From Tychonema litorale BBK16 (GTDB lineage: Bacteria; Cyanobacteriota; Cyanobacteriia; Cyanobacteriales; Microcoleaceae), in assembly GCF_021648855.1 (NCBI RefSeq), contig NZ_JAKJHX010000082.1, forward strand, positions 1,223-24,698: a stretch of 23,476 bases of DNA. Reading direction: 5' to 3'. The position numbers and the translations under genes were made by a program. The notes below the pieces were generated by a model that did no database searches, was not told where the DNA came from, and saw only the letters and a list, made by a program, of their open reading frames with translations. Shown here piece by piece: positions 15,453 through 22,937 of the stretch. The first letter of the stretch is position 1. Every line of letters starts with the position of its first letter.

Positions 15453-16931
15453 ATGCAAAACAAATCAAAGCGATTACTAAAACTATTCCTCCTATTTTTC
15501 GTAACACTTTCATTATTACTCACAACCTCAATCAATCCAGTTTACTCACACTGGGCAGATTTATCCGTAGCAGAAATAGTAGTCAACGATTCCCAAACCG
15601 AAATAACCTTAACTTTCCCCACCGGCCTAACAAAATTTGCAGACGACAATCAAGACAGTCAACTACAACCCATCGAAGTTCGCAACCATCAAGCACAACT
15701 AGAAAAGTTTTTCAGTCAAAATATCACCATCAAAAATAGTAATGGAATTCTCGGAAGTCTAGCAGTCAAATCCCTAGAAATAGCAGCAACAACAGCCGCC
15801 TTAATTCAGCAGCCAAATACCCATAGCACTTTATTATTAGACTATACCTGGCCCGCCGCCCCTCAAATACCCAAGCCTAATTTACCTACTTCTAACTTAA
15901 ACTCAAACAGCAAGTTGTGGATTAATTATCATCTATTCGTCCCAGGAATCACCACAGCTAGCTGTCAAGCAACAATTATCCAAGCAGGCGCGATTAAGAG
16001 CTTTGTATTTACACCACAAAATCGGGAATTCTTATTATCACAAAATGAATCAATCTGGGATGCCAGTTGGAGTTTGCTATTAGCATTAGCAGGAGCATTT
16101 GCTTGGGGAGCCATCCATGCAATGTCCCCTGGACACGGAAAAACCATTGTTGGTGCTTATTTGGTAGGTGCGCGGGCTACTCCCCTACACGCTGTGTTTT
16201 TAGCCGCAACAACTACGATTACTCACACGGCTGGTGTGTTTGCTGTTGGTGGAATTACTCTATTTGCGTCGCATTTAATTGACCCAGAAAAACTTAATCC
16301 TTGGTTGAATTTAATCTCTGGTTTTTTGGTAGCTCTAATTGGTTGTAAGCTACTCATGGAAAGAACAAAAAATAGTTTCGCAGTCAAGAATTCAGTCATT
16401 AAATATTTCAAGACTAGAATATTTAATCCAAATTGGAGTTTCAGGAATCAAGTCCTCAATACAAACTATGAAGAACCAGTTAATCTATTAAACCGGGGAA
16501 CTTGGGAAAGAGAGTTTAAGCCTGTCAAACCACAGATATCTGAGCATTATCACCATCACGGAGATGGCCGCATTCACTCACATTTGCCACCAGGCTCTGA
16601 CGGTAGTCCCGTTACTTGGAAAAGCTTATTAGCATTGGGGATTTCTGGCGGCTTATTGCCTTGTCCTTCGGCATTGGTGATGCTTTTGAGTGCGTCAGCT
16701 TTGGGCAGTGTCGGTTTGGGGATGACGCTGGTGGTAGCTTTTAGTTTGGGGTTGGCTGTGGTGTTGACTGCGATCGGATTAATCTTGGTTTATGCGAAAG
16801 GGAAGTTTGATAAATTGCCAAAACAAATGGTGGTAGTGCAGTTTTTGCCGGGGATTAGTGCGATGTTGGTAATGTTATTGGGGTTAGGAATTACGGGACA
16901 GGCCATGTTGCAGATATTGAGTATGAATTAA
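15453..16931 (+). CDS. NicO/RcnA-type nickel/cobalt transporter with extracytoplasmic N-terminal domain
   Basis: This is a 492-residue protein. A signal peptide (hydrophobic 9-25, cleavage near YSH, residue 33) is followed by a roughly 170-residue beta-rich extracytoplasmic domain. The membrane part contains the NicO signatures: HAMSPGHGKTIVGAYLVG at 222-239, ITHTAGVFAVG at 256-266 and GISGGLLPCPSALVMLL at 397-412. Between helices lies a His-rich loop (EHYHHHGDGRIHSHLPPG, 364-381), usual for metal binding. RcnA-like members export Ni and Co; HupE/UreJ-like members with a similar front domain import Ni. Direction is thus not settled; the ECF-linked setting favours efflux or homeostasis. The ribosome site GAAGG lies 5 bp before the ATG. 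It ends a run DUF4331-TPR-NicO and converges with the DUF6918-like gene. Confidence 0.88.
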   Translation: MQNKSKRLLKLFLLFFVTLSLLLTTSINPVYSHWADLSVAEIVVNDSQTEITLTFPTGLTKFADDNQDSQLQPIEVRNHQAQLEKFFSQNITIKNSNGILGSLAVKSLEIAATTAALIQQPNTHSTLLLDYTWPAAPQIPKPNLPTSNLNSNSKLWINYHLFVPGITTASCQATIIQAGAIKSFVFTPQNREFLLSQNESIWDASWSLLLALAGAFAWGAIHAMSPGHGKTIVGAYLVGARATPLHAVFLAATTTITHTAGVFAVGGITLFASHLIDPEKLNPWLNLISGFLVALIGCKLLMERTKNSFAVKNSVIKYFKTRIFNPNWSFRNQVLNTNYEEPVNLLNRGTWEREFKPVKPQISEHYHHHGDGRIHSHLPPGSDGSPVTWKSLLALGISGGLLPCPSALVMLLSASALGSVGLGMTLVVAFSLGLAVVLTAIGLILVYAKGKFDKLPKQMVVVQFLPGISAMLVMLLGLGITGQAMLQILSMN

Positions 16932-16951
16932 TTATTTTAGCAGTTAATATA

Positions 16952-17017
16952 GAGGACACGGCAGTGCCGTGTCCCTACCGAAAATAATATTGTAGGGACA
17001 CGGCAATGCCGTGTCCT
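16952..17017. repeat. Double-palindrome element, copy 2 (convergent gene ends)
   Basis: It has the same arms as at 10329-10393: GAGGACACGGCAGTGCCGTG at the left and CGGCAATGCCGTGTCCT at the right, around an AT-rich centre. It sits between the stops of the NicO gene (+) and the DUF6918-like gene (-). Confidence 0.88.
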
Positions 17018-17029
17018 AATTTTGGCTTA

Positions 17030-17470
17030 TCAGCCCGCACTATTATATTTATCAATGATTTTGGCTAAATCTGGTATTCCGTTTTCCACGTAATTCTTCG
17101 CTGATGGGCGGAGTTTGCCATAGGCTCCTTTCACCATCGCTCTTGTGCTGTTTTCGACTTTTTTGTCGCTAATTTGGAGCAATTCGTCTGCTACTTGAGC
17201 TTTTTTTTCGATCAGATATTCGATCGGGTTGCCATTGTTTATTGCTTCAGTCCACATCGGATCAAGTGCGATCGCAATTTCTGGCAAAAGTTGATCTACG
17301 ACTTGGGCACAATAGTCAGCTCGTATCCCCTTGACAGTAGAGTAAGCAGCTTTCAGAACCATACCACCGAATCCTGACGCGGCACTAGCCTGTTCGTCTA
17401 TCAATTTTACACAATCATCAACAAAACTGTCTCTATTCTTTTCATCCAATAGAATATCGGTAAGTGCCAT
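17030..17470 (-). CDS. DUF6918-like cytoplasmic protein
   Basis: This 146-residue helical protein has no signal peptide. It starts MALTDILLDEKNRDSFVDDC and contains VLKAAYSTVKGIRADY, DQLLPEIAIALDPMW and VKGAYGKLRPSAKNYVENG split over two helices. This pattern (LLDE start, KAAY.. VK.IKP, LLP.. ALDP.W, GAYG.LRP) matches what I recall of DUF6918, found in actinobacteria and cyanobacteria, with no known function. A good Shine-Dalgarno (AGGGAG) lies 8 bp before the ATG. It converges with the NicO gene and runs in the same direction as no close neighbour except the small exported peptide 117 bp upstream of its start. Confidence 0.7.
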   Translation of the reverse strand: MALTDILLDEKNRDSFVDDCVKLIDEQASAASGFGGMVLKAAYSTVKGIRADYCAQVVDQLLPEIAIALDPMWTEAINNGNPIEYLIEKKAQVADELLQISDKKVENSTRAMVKGAYGKLRPSAKNYVENGIPDLAKIIDKYNSAG

Positions 17471-17587
17471 TTTAATTCTCCCTAGTTTAATCGTGACTAT
17501 ACTCTACATTGGAAAGACAACCAATCCAAGAAAATATCAGCCAGATACTCTAGCTCAGCCCGATCGCACTTGCACGTAAAATTAGGA

Positions 17588-17764
17588 TTAGATTGCGATA
17601 TGAGCTAGCGTTGGTACTGCAACGAGGGGAAGTTTTAGGAGTTTACTCAAAGTTTCGTTCGATCGCATTACATGATTTTTAGGTAATTTTGGGGACGTAC
17701 TTACTCCAGCAAATACTTGCAGTGACAAGGTTAAGCCCACGGCTAACAACAGTTTTTCCAGCAT
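17588..17764 (-). CDS. 58-residue exported peptide
   Basis: The frame is open from 17815, but the ATG at 17764 has a near-ideal ribosome site (GGAGG, about 7 bp upstream) and starts exactly at a signal peptide: MLEKLLLAVGLTLSLQVFAG. Cleavage near VFAG or GVS would leave about 37 residues, SPKLPKNHVMRSNETLSKLL followed by KLPLVAVPTLAHIAI: basic at the front, hydrophobic at the end, no cysteine. I do not recognise a family. The strong Shine-Dalgarno is the main argument that it is real. It could be a small envelope peptide. Confidence 0.55.
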   Translation of the reverse strand: MLEKLLLAVGLTLSLQVFAGVSTSPKLPKNHVMRSNETLSKLLKLPLVAVPTLAHIAI

Positions 17765-18044
17765 GACACTGCCTCCAATATTTAAGATGCACTTTTGACA
17801 CCATTTCTCTTCCATCTACCAAGATACAAACATTTTTCAGTGTTCAGTGCGATCGTGCAGCCTCATGTAAGTGATATCTATCACAAGTTACACTTATGGC
17901 ATAAGTCCAAGGGAAAATTCCCCTCTTCCCCTCTCCCCCTCTCCCAATGCCCAAAATAATCAACAGAAAAAGCAGCCATCTGGCCCCCCTCAAAGGTAGA
18001 ATTAGCCCGTAGAGGTTATTTGACACAGCGGAGGTACCGACAAT

Positions 18045-19442
18045 ATGCTTGCATACTTTCTAGCGTTGGCGGTCGGTTTGGGCAGTTTCAGTATTTATAT
18101 CGCTGCCTTCTTTTTTCCAGAAGTTCACCGCAAAAAAGATTTTGCTTGGAGCGGGGTGGGACTTTTCTATGCGTTAATTTTATGGGCTTGTGCGGGGCGA
18201 ATTACCGGTGCTCTTCTGCTGGGTCAAATGGCGGCAGTGGCTCTGTTGGGCTGGTTTGCTTGGGAAACTTTGAGTTTACGCAGGCAAGTCACGCCAATTG
18301 CTCAGCAAACGCCGATTCCTCAGTCTGTGAATTTGCCGGGGGCTGTGGCCAACCCGTTGGCGGGGTTCTTTGCCAAGAAACCAGAACCCGCATCGAAAAA
18401 ACCGAAATTTGTTCGATCGCCCAAACCGAAATCTGATACTGTTCCAGCACCTGTTGTCGATCGCAACCAGGTAGAAGCAGAGATTTCGCCAGTAGCAGAA
18501 ATCGTGGACAAAAGTGCGATCGCCCCTGAGTTGCCAATTCCCGACTCAATCACACCCACAACTGAGCCAATAGCCGTATGGTCGATCGCCAATCCAGTTG
18601 CTGAAACCACAGTAGAATCAGCAGCAATCAACGAAAGTGCGATCGAGCCAAAACTTGCAGAAATTGCCACCGCACCAACTGTGGAGGCAACAGAGACTCA
18701 GCCAGAGCTCAAACAAGAGCTAGATGATGATGACTTCGACCAAATGTGGAGGTCTGCGGCTAAACAGTCTCAGTCTGTGGCCCCAACGGCGGCCCCAACC
18801 GCTGTCCCAACTACTGCCAAAGTCTCCAAAAAAACCGCAGGTTTCGGAAGTCTATTCGGCAATATAAAAAATAGTCTCGGCGGTTTGTTAGGAAGGGGTT
18901 CAGACAAAAGCAAATCCCCCGCAAATACTCCTGCAAATACTGAGGTGACAACAGCGAAAGAAGCTTCAGAACTGCCTTCAGAGTCGATCGCACCTACATC
19001 TGAAATATCTACAATTCCCACACCAGATATTGAGCAAATTCTCCAGTCAGAATTAGCCGAAGCCGCCCTAGAAGTGGCGACAGAAACTAGCAACACTGCT
19101 GTTGAAGAAAATCTAGGAGTGCCATTTCCTCTCGATGTCGAAGCAATGGCAGAATTGATTGGGGCAGAAACTGCGATTTCTCCGACTCAACTTTCAGAAA
19201 TCACTGTGGTGGAAATGGTTGAACCAACGCCTGTAGAAGTGGAAATGTCATCCGACGCGATCGATAGTGACACAAAACAGGAAGTAGAATTGATAGTAGT
19301 AGAGATTGGGGCGATCGCATCCACAGAAAAACCAGAATTAATTCCTCCCAATCCGCCAACTCCCAATCTTGCGGAAACTGACAAACCAGCCGATGAATCC
19401 AAGTCTGAAAATGTTTCCGGCGAAGAACCGACGACTCCCTAA
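18045..19442 (+). CDS. Ycf66-family membrane protein with long acidic tail
   Basis: The 465-residue protein has three hydrophobic segments at its front (about 3-24, 36-50, 55-73) and the Ycf66 pattern: FFFPEVHRKKDFAWSGVGLF, then GALLLGQMAAVALLG and WFAWETLSLRR. Ycf66 occurs in cyanobacteria and some plastid genomes and has no firm function. The remaining ~385 residues are low-complexity, rich in Ala, Pro, Thr, Val and Glu. A basic stretch (KKPEPASKKPKF) comes early, and an acidic DDDDFDQMW patch lies near residue 226. A Gly-rich amphipathic stretch, GFGSLFGNIKNSLGGLLG, sits near 265-283. The tail is probably disordered. GGAGG lies 12 bp before the ATG. Confidence 0.8.
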   Translation: MLAYFLALAVGLGSFSIYIAAFFFPEVHRKKDFAWSGVGLFYALILWACAGRITGALLLGQMAAVALLGWFAWETLSLRRQVTPIAQQTPIPQSVNLPGAVANPLAGFFAKKPEPASKKPKFVRSPKPKSDTVPAPVVDRNQVEAEISPVAEIVDKSAIAPELPIPDSITPTTEPIAVWSIANPVAETTVESAAINESAIEPKLAEIATAPTVEATETQPELKQELDDDDFDQMWRSAAKQSQSVAPTAAPTAVPTTAKVSKKTAGFGSLFGNIKNSLGGLLGRGSDKSKSPANTPANTEVTTAKEASELPSESIAPTSEISTIPTPDIEQILQSELAEAALEVATETSNTAVEENLGVPFPLDVEAMAELIGAETAISPTQLSEITVVEMVEPTPVEVEMSSDAIDSDTKQEVELIVVEIGAIASTEKPELIPPNPPTPNLAETDKPADESKSENVSGEEPTTP

Positions 19443-19450
19443 AACACAAA

Positions 19451-19499
19451 GCAAAAGGTAGAAACTAGATTTTTTGTGGTTCAGTTTTTTACCTTTTGC
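19451..19499 (+). terminator. Hairpin terminator after the Ycf66-family gene
   Basis: GCAAAAGGTA (19451-19460) pairs with TACCTTTTGC (19490-19499), with a smaller AAACT/AGTTT inner stem. It begins 8 bp past the stop codon. T-runs lie inside the loop side rather than after the stem. Confidence 0.5.
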
Positions 19500-19550
19500 C
19501 TTCCGCATCCAACCTTCATAAAATAGTCAAAAATTAGTGCATCATATCGT

Positions 19551-19627
19551 TTCCGGTTGCATCGGTATTGTTCAAACAGTTAACCGTTAACAGTCAACAG
19601 TCAACAATCATTTCGATGCAACCGGAA
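19551..19627. repeat. Perfect 14-bp inverted repeat around heptamer repeats, upstream of cobQ
   Basis: TTCCGGTTGCATCG (19551-19564) and CGATGCAACCGGAA (19614-19627) are exact complements. Between them, at 19577-19608, are GTTAACC, GTTAACA and GTCAACA heptamers that recur elsewhere in the window. The right arm ends 30 bp before the cobQ start, so the hairpin could lie in its leader. Confidence 0.85.
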
Positions 19628-19657
19628 TTGATATCAAACCTAGCTTAAATAAATATT

Positions 19658-21124
19658 ATGAAAGCAATTATGGTTGTGGGAACAACATCTCACGCAGGAA
19701 AATCTCTACTCGTTGCAGCATTATGTCGCATCTTTTCTCGGCAAGGCTGGCGAGTTGCCCCTTTTAAAGGGCAGAATATGGCACTGAATTCCTATGTCAC
19801 TGCTGCGGGCGGAGAAATTGGTTATGCTCAAGCAGTTCAAGCTTGGGCTGCGGGCGTAGCACCTTGGGTAGAAATGAATCCCATTTTGCTCAAACCCCAA
19901 GGAGACATGACTTCTCAATTAATTATCAAAGGCAAAGCCGTAGGAAATGTGCGAGCGGCTCAATATTACGAGCAGTATTTTGATATCGGCTGGCAAGCTA
20001 TCAAGGAATCTTTAGAATTTCTACGGCAAGAATTTGACATGGTTGTGTGCGAAGGAGCCGGCAGCCCTGCGGAGATTAATCTCAAACACCGCGATTTAAC
20101 AAATATGCGAGTAGCCAAACATTTAAATGCTCGGACTGTGCTAGTAGTTGATATCGATCGCGGCGGAGCTTTTGCTCACATTATTGGTACTTTGGAGTTG
20201 CTAGATCCAGACGAACGAGCTTTAATTAAAGGGTTCATTATTAATAAGTTCCGAGGTCAAAAATCCATCTTAGATCCAGGACTGACTTGGCTAGAAGAGC
20301 GGACGGGAATTCCGGTAGTTGGGGTGATTCCTTGGATAGATGAAGTGTTTCCCGCCGAAGATTCTCTCGATTTGCTCGATCGGCGTTCTCCACATTCTCA
20401 CACAGACCTGAATATTTCCGTCATCCGCTTGCCCCGAATTTCTAACTTTACCGACTTTGACCCCCTGGAGTCCGAAACCACCGTCACCGTAAAATATATA
20501 GGCCCCAAAGACCATTTAGGGCATCCAGATGCCGTAATTTTACCAGGCTCTAAAACGACAATTTCTGATTTGCAGGTACTCCGACAAACGGGTATGGCAG
20601 ACGCAATTAAAAAATATTTAGTGTCTGGCGGTACTGTGATGGGAGTCTGTGGCGGGTTTCAGATGTTGGGAGAAAGTATAATCGATCGAGATGGTCTTGA
20701 GGGAGAACAGGGAGAATTCCAAGGATTGGGAATATTGCCTTTAAAAACTGCGATCGCACCTAATAAAATTGCCCGCCAACGTATCGTAACTTCCAACTAT
20801 CCTCAACCGGGTTTACCAGTTTCAGGTTACGAAATTCACCAAGGAAGAACACAAATGTTGGAGTCAGATTTGACTAAACCACTATTTGACGATGCTACTT
20901 TAGGAATAGTCAATAATTCTCAATCAGTTTGGGGTACTTATCTGCACGGTATCTTTGATAACGGGGCTTGGCGGCGCGCTTGGTTAAATCACTTGCGCCA
21001 GCAGCGAGGATTGCACGCTCTACCGACAGGAATCCCTAATTACCGGGAACACCGAGAAGCTCTTTTAGAAACTCTCGCAGATACGGTTGAAAAGCATTTA
21101 GATATCAAACAGATTTTGGGATAG
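19658..21124 (+). CDS. cobQ: Cobyric acid synthase (glutamine-hydrolysing)
   Basis: The 488-residue enzyme (CobQ/CbiP) amidates four side-chain carboxylates of adenosylcobyrinate a,c-diamide in cobalamin synthesis, using glutamine and ATP. The N-terminal synthetase domain (1-235) has the ATP loop GTTSHAGKS (8-16), PFKGQNMALNS (35-45), CEGAGSPAEINL (131-142) and VVDIDRGGAFAH (163-174). The glutaminase domain (250-445) has the nucleophile Cys331 in VCGGFQMLGES and His430 in GTYLHGIFD. The length is normal for the family. No strong Shine-Dalgarno is seen and no B12 riboswitch boxes lie in the leader; a 14-bp inverted repeat does. A small ferredoxin gene follows 68 bp later. Pseudocobalamin is the usual product in cyanobacteria. 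Confidence 0.97.
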   Translation: MKAIMVVGTTSHAGKSLLVAALCRIFSRQGWRVAPFKGQNMALNSYVTAAGGEIGYAQAVQAWAAGVAPWVEMNPILLKPQGDMTSQLIIKGKAVGNVRAAQYYEQYFDIGWQAIKESLEFLRQEFDMVVCEGAGSPAEINLKHRDLTNMRVAKHLNARTVLVVDIDRGGAFAHIIGTLELLDPDERALIKGFIINKFRGQKSILDPGLTWLEERTGIPVVGVIPWIDEVFPAEDSLDLLDRRSPHSHTDLNISVIRLPRISNFTDFDPLESETTVTVKYIGPKDHLGHPDAVILPGSKTTISDLQVLRQTGMADAIKKYLVSGGTVMGVCGGFQMLGESIIDRDGLEGEQGEFQGLGILPLKTAIAPNKIARQRIVTSNYPQPGLPVSGYEIHQGRTQMLESDLTKPLFDDATLGIVNNSQSVWGTYLHGIFDNGAWRRAWLNHLRQQRGLHALPTGIPNYREHREALLETLADTVEKHLDIKQILG

Positions 21125-21132
21125 TTAGTTAG

Positions 21133-21165
21133 TTGTTGACGGTTGACTGTTAACTGTTAACAGTT
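21133..21165. repeat. Heptamer repeat (TGTTGAC/TGTTAAC)n between cobQ and ferredoxin
   Basis: This is a short run of GTTGACG, GTTGACT, GTTAACT and GTTAACA units. It is the inverted form of the GTCAACA heptamers at 11040 and 19577. Confidence 0.75.
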
Positions 21166-21192
21166 TTTAATTAGAGTGTAGGTGAAATTTGA

Positions 21193-21429
21193 ATGACAAA
21201 AATTTGTTTTTTACCAGAAAATGTAATAGTTGAAGCTGAAGCGGGAGAGCTTTTGTTGGATGTAGCAAAACGTGCAGGGATTTCTATTCCTACTGGCTGT
21301 CTGATGGGTTCTTGTCACGCTTGCGAAGTCGAACTTGAAGACGGAGAAGTAATTTGTGCTTGCATTTCCGGCGTACCTTCAGGAAAAGAGCAAGTGATAA
21401 TTAATCTTTATGTTGACCCAGTTTGGTGA
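21193..21429 (+). CDS. Compact 2Fe-2S ferredoxin-like protein
   Basis: The 78-residue protein starts like a plant-type ferredoxin fold (MTKICFLPENVIVEAEAGEL, then LLDVAKRAGI). It has the cluster motif C-x4-C-x2-C: Cys36, Cys41 and Cys44 in GCLMGSCHAC. The fourth ligand is Cys55 or Cys57 in VICACISGVP, only 10-12 residues later, whereas plant-type ferredoxins have about 29. The context of Cys57 (CISGVPSGKEQVII) matches the usual fourth-Cys strand, so a loop has been lost. It should be an electron carrier or a sensor; its partner is unknown. AGGTGA lies 7-8 bp before the ATG. It lies 68 bp after cobQ on the same strand and may be cotranscribed. Confidence 0.85.
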   Translation: MTKICFLPENVIVEAEAGELLLDVAKRAGISIPTGCLMGSCHACEVELEDGEVICACISGVPSGKEQVIINLYVDPVW

Positions 21430-21435
21430 TTATAG

Positions 21436-21480
21436 CCGAAGGAAGAAGGAAGAAGAAAGAAGGAATGGAGGAATGGAGGA
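21436..21480. repeat. Purine-rich simple repeat
   Basis: This is a run of GAAGGAAGAA and GGAATGGA units, all purine except for a few T, between the ferredoxin stop and the double palindrome at 21476. Confidence 0.7.
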
Positions 21481-21541
21481 CATGGCAATGCCGTTTCCCT
21501 ACCCCAAAATAATCAGTAGGGAAACGGCACTGCCGTCTCCT
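21476..21541. repeat. Double-palindrome element, copy 3 (convergent gene ends)
   Basis: The arms are GAGGACATGGCAATGCCGTT at the left and AACGGCACTGCCGTCTCC at the right. It is more diverged than the other two copies, but paired changes keep the inter-arm stem (GTTTCCCTAC with GTAGGGAAAC). It sits between the stops of the ferredoxin (+) and the membrane protein (-). Confidence 0.85.
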
Positions 21542-21596
21542 GATTTCTATCGATGCCCAATGCCCTCTTTGGCCGATGCCCAATGCCCAATACCAT

Positions 21597-22937
21597 TTAA
21601 TTCTTTTGCCACTCTTTCTGTTTTTTGCGAGCAGATAGCAGCCATTTCTGAGCTTCTGGATAAACTGTTGTTCCGGGTTTTACAGATTCTAATTGATTGA
21701 TAATCTCCTGCAAATAACCCAGGGCATAGCCTGGATTTTGACTGATAGAATTTAGGTTAGTTTGGAATTTCGCAAACAACGTTTTAGCTTGATTCAAAGC
21801 TTCCACTGACTCTTTCTCAGTTTTCAGTCGAATCTGTGTAGTACCTAAATTATTTTGATATTCAGCTAATTTTGTTTGAGCATCAAGATAGCCCGGATTA
21901 TCAAAGGGAATTTGGCTGAGTCGTTCAATCGCTTGTTGCCACAAATCTGCTATTTTTTGCCAGTTGTCTGCTGAATGCGGCGGTTTCTGAGATGCTACAG
22001 CCGCAGTTAAGGCAAATCCTTTTGCTGCTTCGATGAAGTTGTCCGCACGCACTGATCCGGTGGCTACACCACCCATTGCTTTAAAATCTCTCTCTGCTGC
22101 TTGGAGTTTTTTCCTAGCAGTTTCTCCCGCTAGAGTTTCGGCGGGAATTTGATTGAGTTGGTCGATCGCACTTTGCCAATTTATGCTAGCTTTTCCCTTA
22201 TCTGCCGCATTTTTGGCTTGTTGGTACTGCTGTTTCGCGCCAGTGAGGGTTTGTTCGACTTCCGCAAGCTGAGTAAAAGCATTTTTTTGCTGAAAAATCT
22301 GAGCTTCCATGCGCCCAATATTTTTACGGGCTGCTTGAAATTCATCAACAGTAAAGCGCCAAGTACAGCCAGCAAAAGAGCAATAGGTTTGTGGATAATA
22401 ACCTAAAAACCAAACTGGCAAAGCATCGAGGTGTTTTTGGGCTTGTTTTGCTTTGGTTTCGCCCAAATCGAAATCAGCTATAGCAGTGGCTTTATTGATC
22501 AATTGATCTGATTGTTCCACAAGGGCGATCGCCTGTCGGTAATTGTAATCCATACTGATAAAACTGGGCAGCAATAATATCGGCATTGTCTTCGCCACGG
22601 GCCACCGAATCATCGGAAATGGCAGGTTAATCAGCCAAATTATCCCCGCTGCACTTCCTAGCAAACCGCCAGCCAAGATGATTTTATCGAACAATCCGGG
22701 CGGGCGGTTGGCTTTGACAGCTTCTTTGAGAGCTTTTTCGCTGAAGTTGGGAAATTCATCTTTGAAAGTGTCGCGGATTTCTTCTATCGACGCGAAAGTG
22801 CCATTTTGCGATCGCATTTTCTCCAGCCGCTTGAGTACCATACTCCGGTACACATTACCAGCTAAGGCATCAGCCGCCGCGCACTTATCAACTTCTGCGC
22901 GCAAAATTTCAAAAGCTCGATCGGTAAGACACCCCAT
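21597..22937 (-). CDS. Membrane protein with helical repeat tail, function unknown
   Basis: From the ATG at 22937 this is 446 residues. AGGTGAG lies 4-5 bp upstream; a GTG at 22946 would add three residues. Residues 1-80 form a charged helical cytoplasmic region (FEILRAEVDKCAAADALAG, then SIEEIRDTFKDEFPNFSEKA). Two hydrophobic segments follow (about 86-105 and 108-128), then a long helical tail that is probably coiled. The tail repeats a W..AI..L.QIP motif: INWQSAIDQLNQIPAETLAG and LWQQAIERLSQIPFDNPGYL, each followed by A..KL. This resembles TPR-like repeats seen in other cyanobacterial membrane proteins. Three Cys near YCSFAGCTW could form a disulfide. I do not recognise a named family. Confidence 0.75.
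   Translation of the reverse strand: MGCLTDRAFEILRAEVDKCAAADALAGNVYRSMVLKRLEKMRSQNGTFASIEEIRDTFKDEFPNFSEKALKEAVKANRPPGLFDKIILAGGLLGSAAGIIWLINLPFPMIRWPVAKTMPILLLPSFISMDYNYRQAIALVEQSDQLINKATAIADFDLGETKAKQAQKHLDALPVWFLGYYPQTYCSFAGCTWRFTVDEFQAARKNIGRMEAQIFQQKNAFTQLAEVEQTLTGAKQQYQQAKNAADKGKASINWQSAIDQLNQIPAETLAGETARKKLQAAERDFKAMGGVATGSVRADNFIEAAKGFALTAAVASQKPPHSADNWQKIADLWQQAIERLSQIPFDNPGYLDAQTKLAEYQNNLGTTQIRLKTEKESVEALNQAKTLFAKFQTNLNSISQNPGYALGYLQEIINQLESVKPGTTVYPEAQKWLLSARKKQKEWQKN

Noticed and set aside
18289..19449. Several minus-strand frames over the Ycf66-family gene
   Set aside because: They are antisense by-products of the low-complexity Ala/Thr/Glu-rich tail.
19443..19657. Cobalamin riboswitch ahead of cobQ
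   Set aside because: I looked for a B12 box and the usual conserved stems and saw none; the only structure is a simple inverted repeat.
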